This document shows, one piece after another, positions 38,857 to 43,660 of a stretch of DNA of 43,660 nucleotides (positions are counted from its first letter, which is position 1; every line of letters begins with the position of its first letter). A model generated the notes under the pieces. The model did no database searches, was not told the origin of the DNA, and saw nothing but the letters and a program-made list of their open reading frames with translations. This stretch comes from an uncultured Chthonomonas sp. (lineage in GTDB: Bacteria > Armatimonadota > Chthonomonadetes > Chthonomonadales > CAJBBX01). Both the position numbers and the translations under genes were made by a program. Location of the stretch: assembly GCA_903885605.1 (NCBI GenBank), contig CAISJD010000012.1, positions 1 through 43,660 of the forward strand, given 5' to 3'.

Positions 38857-40722
38857 CTACCATCTCCACTCGTGCGCCACGGCCCCCGTGCGGGTCAGGA
38901 GCCGGATGTGGGCTACCTCCACGCGGCCGGGCGCCATGCATGGGTCCAGCCGCAGGCTCGTGATGGCCGTGGCTACCGGCAGCGCCACCTGGTAGTCGTG
39001 CCACTCGCCGTCGTGCGTCACCGTGAAGAAGACCGACCGGGGGCGGGCGAAGCCGGGTTGGGCCTCGGTGGCCCAGAGCGCCTGTCCCTGCCCGGTCGAC
39101 CGCGAGCGCATGCGTAGCTCCAGCACGAAGGGGCCGGGCTGGTCGGGAACTTCGCGGGTGGTCATCGACGGGTCGCCGCCGCTGCACTCCATCACCAGCG
39201 CGCCGCCCTGCAGTGCGAGCTGCGCCTGCGGGTTGCCGTACCAGCCCGCCACCGGGGGCGCATAGGCCGGGTTCGGCTTCGGCACGAGGGCGTCGGTGTC
39301 GCGCAGGTGGCGGTCGATCAGCGCGTTCATCTTCCGAACGCGGTCGGGCTGCTGGGTTGCGAGGTCGCGCGTCTCGCCCAGGTCCTCGCGGAGGTTGTAG
39401 AGCTCAAACCGGTCCTCCTGCTTGGGGCCGTCGGCATAGAAGCGGATCAGCTTCCAGTCGCCCTGCCGCACCCACGTCGAGGGCAGGTTGCCGGTGGCGG
39501 GGACATAGTGCGGGAAGTGGCAGAAGATCGCCTCGCGCCGGAGCGTGCGCCCTGCCAGCGCGGGGAGCAGGCTGATGCCGTCGATGGTCTGGCCGCGCTT
39601 GCCGCGCGCGCCGCAGGCCGCGAGCAGCGTGGGGTACCAGTCGATGCTGGAGACGATCTCCTCGGATCGGCTCCCCGGCTTCGCCTTGCCGGGCCACGCC
39701 ACGAGCAGGGGCACGCGGGTTCCGCCTTCGTAGATGGTCGCCTTGCCGCCTCGGAGCGGGGCGTTGCTGGTGGGCGTCACGCCTTCGGGACGGTCGTACA
39801 TGTTGCCGCCGTTGTCCGACATGAAGACGACCAGCGTGTTCGCGGCCTTGCCGGTCCGGTCCAGCGCGTCCAGCAGCCTCCCGAGGCAGGCGTCCATGGT
39901 CTCAATCATGGCTCCCATGATGGGGCTCTTCTGCGGGTTGGCCGGGTCGACGCGGGACCGGTACTGCTCCATCAGGTCCGGTTTGCCCTGGAACGGCGCG
40001 TGGACCGAGAAGAGCCAGTAGTTGAGGAAGAAGGGCGCCTCGCCGGGCTCCTCGATGAAGCGCACGGCCTCTGCGGTGAGGCGGTCATCGATCTGCTCGC
40101 CCACCGGGCCGTCTGCGAAGCCGGGGATGCGGTAGGGCGCGAAGTAGCTGGGCGGGCCGGGATAGCTGCCGCCGGGCTGGTTGCGGTCGAAGCCCTGGCT
40201 GGTGGGCAGGTAGGGGTCCCATCCCAGATGCCACTTGCCGAAGTGGGCCGTGCGGTATCCTGCGTCGCGCAGCGCCTCGGCCACGGTGTGGTACTCCAGC
40301 GGCAGGCGGGTGCGCGTCTCCGGGCAGACGGCCTTCTGCTCCTGCGCTGCCCGCTGGGGCAGCTTGGGGTCCAGCACCACCTGCTGCAGGTGCCCCGCCG
40401 GCGTGGTGAAGCGGAGGCGGCCGGGGTACTGGCCCGTCATCAGGCTGGCCCGCGTGGGTGAGCAGAGCGGGTTGGCGGAGTAGGCCTGCGTGAACATCAT
40501 GCCCCGCGCCGCCAGCCGCGCCAGGTTGGGCGTGCGGTAGAAGCGGCTGCCGTAGAGCGCGCTGTCCATCCATCCCAGGTCGTCGGCCAGGATGAAGAGG
40601 ACGTTGGGCCGCGCCTGCCCCGCGCCCGCCCGCTCGCCGGCGCCCAGGCCGGCCGCCGCCGCCGAGGCCACGAACTGCCTGCGCGTCATGGCGCGCCCGC
40701 CAAGCCCGTGCCGCACTCCCAT
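38857..40722 (-). CDS. Exported formylglycine-dependent sulfatase
   Basis: A 621-residue arylsulfatase-family enzyme that removes sulfate from glycans. The formylglycine site is Cys87 in LCSPTRASLMTG, the metal aspartates are Asp47-Asp48 in FILADDLGW, and FGKWHLG, VFMSDNGG and IYEGGTRVPLLVAWPG are the expected later blocks. The N-terminus has a Tat-type leader (MTRRQFVASAAAAGLG). GGAGGAGGG just before ATG 40722 favours that start; ATG 40689 is also possible. About 110 residues follow the catalytic domain, forming a probable carbohydrate-binding sandwich (PFVLELRMRSRS, HDGEWHDYQVAL). Activity needs a formylglycine-generating enzyme encoded elsewhere. Implies sulfated, probably algal or animal, polysaccharide as a food source. 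Confidence 0.94.
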   Translation of the reverse strand: MGVRHGLGGRAMTRRQFVASAAAAGLGAGERAGAGQARPNVLFILADDLGWMDSALYGSRFYRTPNLARLAARGMMFTQAYSANPLCSPTRASLMTGQYPGRLRFTTPAGHLQQVVLDPKLPQRAAQEQKAVCPETRTRLPLEYHTVAEALRDAGYRTAHFGKWHLGWDPYLPTSQGFDRNQPGGSYPGPPSYFAPYRIPGFADGPVGEQIDDRLTAEAVRFIEEPGEAPFFLNYWLFSVHAPFQGKPDLMEQYRSRVDPANPQKSPIMGAMIETMDACLGRLLDALDRTGKAANTLVVFMSDNGGNMYDRPEGVTPTSNAPLRGGKATIYEGGTRVPLLVAWPGKAKPGSRSEEIVSSIDWYPTLLAACGARGKRGQTIDGISLLPALAGRTLRREAIFCHFPHYVPATGNLPSTWVRQGDWKLIRFYADGPKQEDRFELYNLREDLGETRDLATQQPDRVRKMNALIDRHLRDTDALVPKPNPAYAPPVAGWYGNPQAQLALQGGALVMECSGGDPSMTTREVPDQPGPFVLELRMRSRSTGQGQALWATEAQPGFARPRSVFFTVTHDGEWHDYQVALPVATAITSLRLDPCMAPGRVEVAHIRLLTRTGAVAHEWRW

Positions 40723-40803
40723 AGCAACCCTCCTCCACTGCGCTTCGCGCCCTTTCGCCGTCCTACCGGCGTGCCGCGCCGGCGGTCCTGTGACCCCTGC
40801 CCC

Positions 40804-41850
40804 CTACCCGTAGGCCAGCCCCGTGTCGCGCAGGGCCAGGATGTTCTCCGGCGGGATGCCGTCGTGCAGGGAGTGGTCCGAGGCGAGCACGTAGCCGCCG
40901 CCGGGGGCCGCCACGCGCAGGGCCTCGCGCACCTCGGCCTCCACCTCGGCCGGCGTGCCGTAGGGGAGCGTCCGCGAGGAGTCGATATTGCCGATGAGGC
41001 AGAAGCGGCTGCCGTAGTTCGCCTTCATCCATGCCAGGTCCATGCCCGCCGTGCGCTGCATGGGGTGGACGGCCGCGATGCGCGTTTGGGCCAGGTCGGG
41101 CAGGTAGTCGGTGATGCGCCCGCAGCTGTGCAGGAGCATGGGCAGGCCCAGCGCGTCGACGGCGTCGGTCAGCTCCACCAGGTGGGGCAGGTAGAGGCTG
41201 CGGAACGTGTCGAGCCGCAGGAAGCCGTGCGTGCTGTCGCCCAGGTCTTCGGAGACCCAGATCGCGTCGCAGCCTGCGGCGGCGCACTGGCGGGCGGCCT
41301 CGATGTTGTACTCGTTGCAGAGGCGGAAGACGTCGGTGAGCAGGTCGGGCTCGTCGTAGATGGAGTAACACATGCGCTCGTAGCCCATCAGCATCCAGCA
41401 GGCGGTGAAGGGCCCTGCCACGCCTCCGGTGATGGCCAGTCCGTCGGCCTCCAGCCCGGCGGCGGCTTCGATCTCGGCGGCGCGGCCCGGTAGCGTGGGA
41501 TCGGGCGCACGGTAGGCGTCCAGGTCCGATCGTGAGGCGATGGGATAGGCCACCGGTGCGTCGATGGGCCACGAGCTGGCGTTGGTGCGGAAGGTGGTGC
41601 CCCACTCATCGATGTAGGTGTCCGCGTCGAGGTACTCGGGCTGGAAGCCGCTGAAGCCGCCGTAGGGGAGCCAGACCGCGTCATTCTCCAGCGCGAGGGC
41701 GAGCGCCACGGCGTCGCGGGCGTTGTACGCCGCCGGCGTGCGGCCGATCAGCGCTTCGTACATGGGCCGCTGGAACAGGAAGTCGAAGAGCGGCACGCGG
41801 TCCGGGACGCCGCCGCGCACGGCGGTCAGGAAACGCTCTCTTCGCGTCAT
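40804..41850 (-). CDS. Uroporphyrinogen decarboxylase-family (URO-D/MtaA-like) protein
   Basis: A 348-residue cytoplasmic TIM-barrel protein. It opens MTRRERFLTAVRGGVPDRVP, the usual URO-D superfamily start, and shows AGPFTACWMLMGYE, GCDAIWVSEDLGDS, and LLHSCGRITDYLPDL, where His241 and Cys243 resemble the zinc site of corrinoid methyltransferases (MtaA/CmuA type) rather than haem enzymes. It ends with GGGYVLASDHSLHDGIP. Family members in glycan loci are common and their job there is unknown. The start at ATG 41850 has AGGAG upstream; the frame opens at 41985. It is divergent from the nuclease gene at 42000 and 81 bases after the sulfatase's start. Confidence 0.88.
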   Translation of the reverse strand: MTRRERFLTAVRGGVPDRVPLFDFLFQRPMYEALIGRTPAAYNARDAVALALALENDAVWLPYGGFSGFQPEYLDADTYIDEWGTTFRTNASSWPIDAPVAYPIASRSDLDAYRAPDPTLPGRAAEIEAAAGLEADGLAITGGVAGPFTACWMLMGYERMCYSIYDEPDLLTDVFRLCNEYNIEAARQCAAAGCDAIWVSEDLGDSTHGFLRLDTFRSLYLPHLVELTDAVDALGLPMLLHSCGRITDYLPDLAQTRIAAVHPMQRTAGMDLAWMKANYGSRFCLIGNIDSSRTLPYGTPAEVEAEVREALRVAAPGGGYVLASDHSLHDGIPPENILALRDTGLAYG

Positions 41851-41999
41851 GGCTGCTCCTTGCCCGCGGATGCGGGTCTGCCGCCGGAGCGCGTTCTGCA
41901 CAAATTGCAGGGGGCGCTTTCCGGTTGCGGCACGGTAGAGAGAGTACCCTTGTGGCAGCTTCACCGCGTTGCCATCAGCCGCCAAGGAGGACGCATCCC

Positions 42000-43286
42000 T
42001 TGTTCCGCTTCCTACACGCTTCAGACCTGCACCTGGGCGCCGCGTTCCAGGGCATCCGAGCCGACTCGCCGGCCATGGCCGGGCGGCTCACGGAGGCCAC
42101 GTACCGTGCGTTGGAGAGGATCGTCGATCTTGCGGTCGCCGAGAGGGTGGCCTTCGTGGTCCTCGCGGGCGATCTCTTCAACAAGGCGGACGGCAACCTT
42201 CGCGCATGGATGAAACTCCGCGATGCCGCCGCGCGCCTGGACGCCGAGGGCATCGCCACCTTCACCATCCGCGGCAATCACGACTACCTGGGAGGCGGCG
42301 ACCCACCGCTCCAGTGGCCGGCCCTCTGCCGCCACTTCGGAAGTCGCGAGAAGGAGCTTCACCGGCTCGAGGCCGCCGGAGGCGCGGTCCAGCTCTTCGG
42401 TCGAAGCCACGATCAGCGGGCGGTGACGGCGAACCTCGCCCTCAGCTACCCGACGCCCGATCCGGGCCTCTTCGCCGTGGCCCTGCTCCATACGAACTGC
42501 GGATCCAACCCGGACCACGCCTCGTACGCTCCCTGTTGCGTTGCGGACCTCCAGGACAAGGGGTACGGCTACTGGGCGCTGGGGCACATCCATAAGCAGG
42601 GAACCCTGCAGGCCGGCAAGCCGCTCATCGCCTACGCCGGGTGCCCGCAGGGCCTGAACCCCAAGGAGACCGGGCCGCGCGGCTGCCTGCTGGTCACAGT
42701 CGATGATGACCAGGTCGCGACCGCTGAGTTCCGCGAGACCGACGACGTGCGGTGGCACATGGAGAGCGTGGACATCGGCGGCATGTCCGACATCGACGAC
42801 GCGCTGGCGGCGCTCGACGACATCATGCTGCAGCTCCGCCCCGATGATCCACACCGGGCCGCGGCGGTGCGCCTACGGCTTCAGGGGCGGGGACCGCTGC
42901 ACGCGCAGCTTCGCAAGCCGGGCGCCGCCCGGGACCTGCTCACCCGGGCCCGCGACAGCGCCGAACGGGCAGGAGGCCAGGTCTGGCCCGAGTCGCTGAC
43001 GTCGGCCACGCAGCCCGAGGTCGACGCCGAACGCATGGCCGGATCGGATAGCTTCGTCGGCGACTTCCTGCGCCACGCGGCGCAACTCCGCCAGGACCCC
43101 TCGGCCCTTGCCGATCTACGCCAGGACCTGGGCCAGCTCCTCGGCCACAGGGGCGTTGGTGACGCGCTGCGGGACGGCGGATCAGCCGCGGACGAGATAT
43201 GGAACGATGGGCGCCTCCTGGAGCTTCTTCAGGAAGCCACCGCCATGGGCCTGGACCAGTTGGCCCCGAAGGAAGGTGCGGCATGA
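42000..43286 (+). CDS. SbcD/YhaO-like DNA repair exonuclease
   Basis: A 428-residue metallophosphoesterase of the Mre11/SbcD family. All metal motifs are present: Asp9/His11 in SDLHLG, Asp58 in AGDLFN, Asn93-His94 in GNHDY, His164 in LLHTN, and His196/His198 in GHIHKQG. It should trim DNA ends with its ATPase partner, whose gene overlaps its stop by 4 bases. The start is TTG 42000: AAGGAGG at 41984-41990 lies 9 bases upstream and the product then begins FRFLHASDLHLG, as usual for the family, while the frame is open to 41925. The C-terminal 170 residues are long helices that form the capping and ATPase-binding region. The YhaO form is suggested by the YhaN-like neighbour. Confidence 0.92.
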   Translation: MFRFLHASDLHLGAAFQGIRADSPAMAGRLTEATYRALERIVDLAVAERVAFVVLAGDLFNKADGNLRAWMKLRDAAARLDAEGIATFTIRGNHDYLGGGDPPLQWPALCRHFGSREKELHRLEAAGGAVQLFGRSHDQRAVTANLALSYPTPDPGLFAVALLHTNCGSNPDHASYAPCCVADLQDKGYGYWALGHIHKQGTLQAGKPLIAYAGCPQGLNPKETGPRGCLLVTVDDDQVATAEFRETDDVRWHMESVDIGGMSDIDDALAALDDIMLQLRPDDPHRAAAVRLRLQGRGPLHAQLRKPGAARDLLTRARDSAERAGGQVWPESLTSATQPEVDAERMAGSDSFVGDFLRHAAQLRQDPSALADLRQDLGQLLGHRGVGDALRDGGSAADEIWNDGRLLELLQEATAMGLDQLAPKEGAA

Positions 43287-43660
43287 GGATTGAGCGGCTT
43301 GCCGTCAGTAGTTTCGGCATCTTCAACGACATGCGGTCGCCGGATTTCGGCCCCGGCCTGAACGTCCTCTACGGAGAAAACGGCGCCGGTAAGAGCACCC
43401 TCCTTGAGTTCGTGCGCGCCGTCCTGTTCGGCTTCCGCACGGGCAAAGGGGCCATCTCCTATGGGCTGGCGGCCGGGGCCCTCCAAGGCGGCTCGATTGA
43501 GGTAGCCCTCGCCGACGGTCGTCTGGTGTCCCTTACCCGCTCGCCCAGGGGCGGCGCGGCGGGATCGCTCACCGCGACCGCCTCCGACGGCTCGACCGTT
43601 CCGCTGGACGACCTGCTTCACGGCGCCGGCCGCGACCTGTTCGAGAGCGTCTTCGCCTTC
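43283..43660 (+). CDS. SbcC/YhaN-like SMC-type ATPase (5' part, runs off the window)
   Basis: The first 126 residues of an SMC/Rad50-like ATPase, open to the right edge. It starts MRIERLAVSSFGIFND, then GLNVLYGENGAGKST with the Walker A lysine near residue 40, LLEFVRAVLFGF, and a beta-hairpin with VALADGRLVSLTRSPRG typical of YhaN/AAA_27 proteins. The ATG overlaps the nuclease stop (ATGA), so the two are translated together and should form an Mre11-Rad50-type complex for double-strand-break or hairpin processing. The coiled coil and Walker B parts lie outside the window. Confidence 0.92.
   Translation, partial: MRIERLAVSSFGIFNDMRSPDFGPGLNVLYGENGAGKSTLLEFVRAVLFGFRTGKGAISYGLAAGALQGGSIEVALADGRLVSLTRSPRGGAAGSLTATASDGSTVPLDDLLHGAGRDLFESVFAF

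Noticed and set aside
40766-40782. CCGGCG/CGCCGG inverted repeat between the sulfatase and URO-D genes
   Set aside because: Only a 6-bp GC stem with no T-run, expected by chance at this base composition.

Overview
The window is a GC-rich (about two-thirds GC by eye) bacterial chromosome segment, densely coded on both strands. It resembles an Armatimonadota-type or planctomycete-like glycan degrader. The pointers are many secreted carbohydrate-active proteins, a formylglycine sulfatase, Tat-exported oxidoreductase-like proteins, secreted RCC1 and Ig-like proteins, a URO-D-type protein of the kind found in glycan loci, and an RND pump that implies a two-membrane envelope. The phylum is inferred from gene style; no rRNA, tRNA or marker gene is present. 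I saw no CRISPR array, tRNA, IS transposase or phage gene.

Layout. 1-1381 (minus): partial AAA ATPase with a nuclease-like C-terminus. 1440-5177: SGNH/sialate O-acetylesterase-type hydrolase and GH2 beta-mannosidase, divergent. 5231-7140: a RelE-like toxin, an XRE antitoxin and a membrane HEAT-like protein in one operon, followed by a decayed second copy of the toxin. 7268-10228: two-LamG protein with a GH32-like propeller. 10297-11096: RHH/PIN toxin-antitoxin pair touching a GH51 arabinofuranosidase (11096-13141). 13183-14571 (minus): BNR-repeat protein. 14639-20261: TetR regulator with a clear promoter and palindromic operator, RND adaptor lipoprotein, RND pump and a hairpin terminator. 20295-21326: Gfo/Idh/MocA dehydrogenase. 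21369-28670 (minus): secreted Ig-like protein, RCC1+Ig protein broken by an in-frame TAG, an orphan Ig fragment, and two secreted or exported proteins of unknown function. 28862-29659: HEPN/MNT toxin-antitoxin pair bracketed by 41-bp direct repeats that each carry a promoter. 29691-31321: Tat-exported aldo/keto-reductase-like protein coupled to a four-haem cytochrome c. 31435-38850: GH36-like protein, two ABC-2 permeases, and a 940-residue secreted TIM-barrel-like protein with an inserted domain. 38857-41850 (minus): sulfatase and URO-D-family protein. 42000-43660: SbcD/YhaO-like nuclease and the start of its SbcC/YhaN-like partner.

How it fits together. Most of the DNA encodes an exported toolkit for complex, partly sulfated or acetylated plant or algal polysaccharide (mannan, arabinan, perhaps fructan-like or uronate-rich chains), with efflux and redox functions between. 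Into it are set three toxin-antitoxin modules, all on the plus strand and each abutting a glycan gene or an exported redox gene. Two of the three carry the mark of a duplication: a diverged toxin copy 1708 bp downstream, and a near-identical 41-bp promoter repeat 757 bp apart. Those scars, the amber-interrupted RCC1 gene and the orphan Ig fragment are the most unusual things here. I did not find a convincing wholly new multi-gene system; the best candidates are the toxin-antitoxin-HEAT/membrane operon and the Tat oxidoreductase/tetrahaem cytochrome pair.
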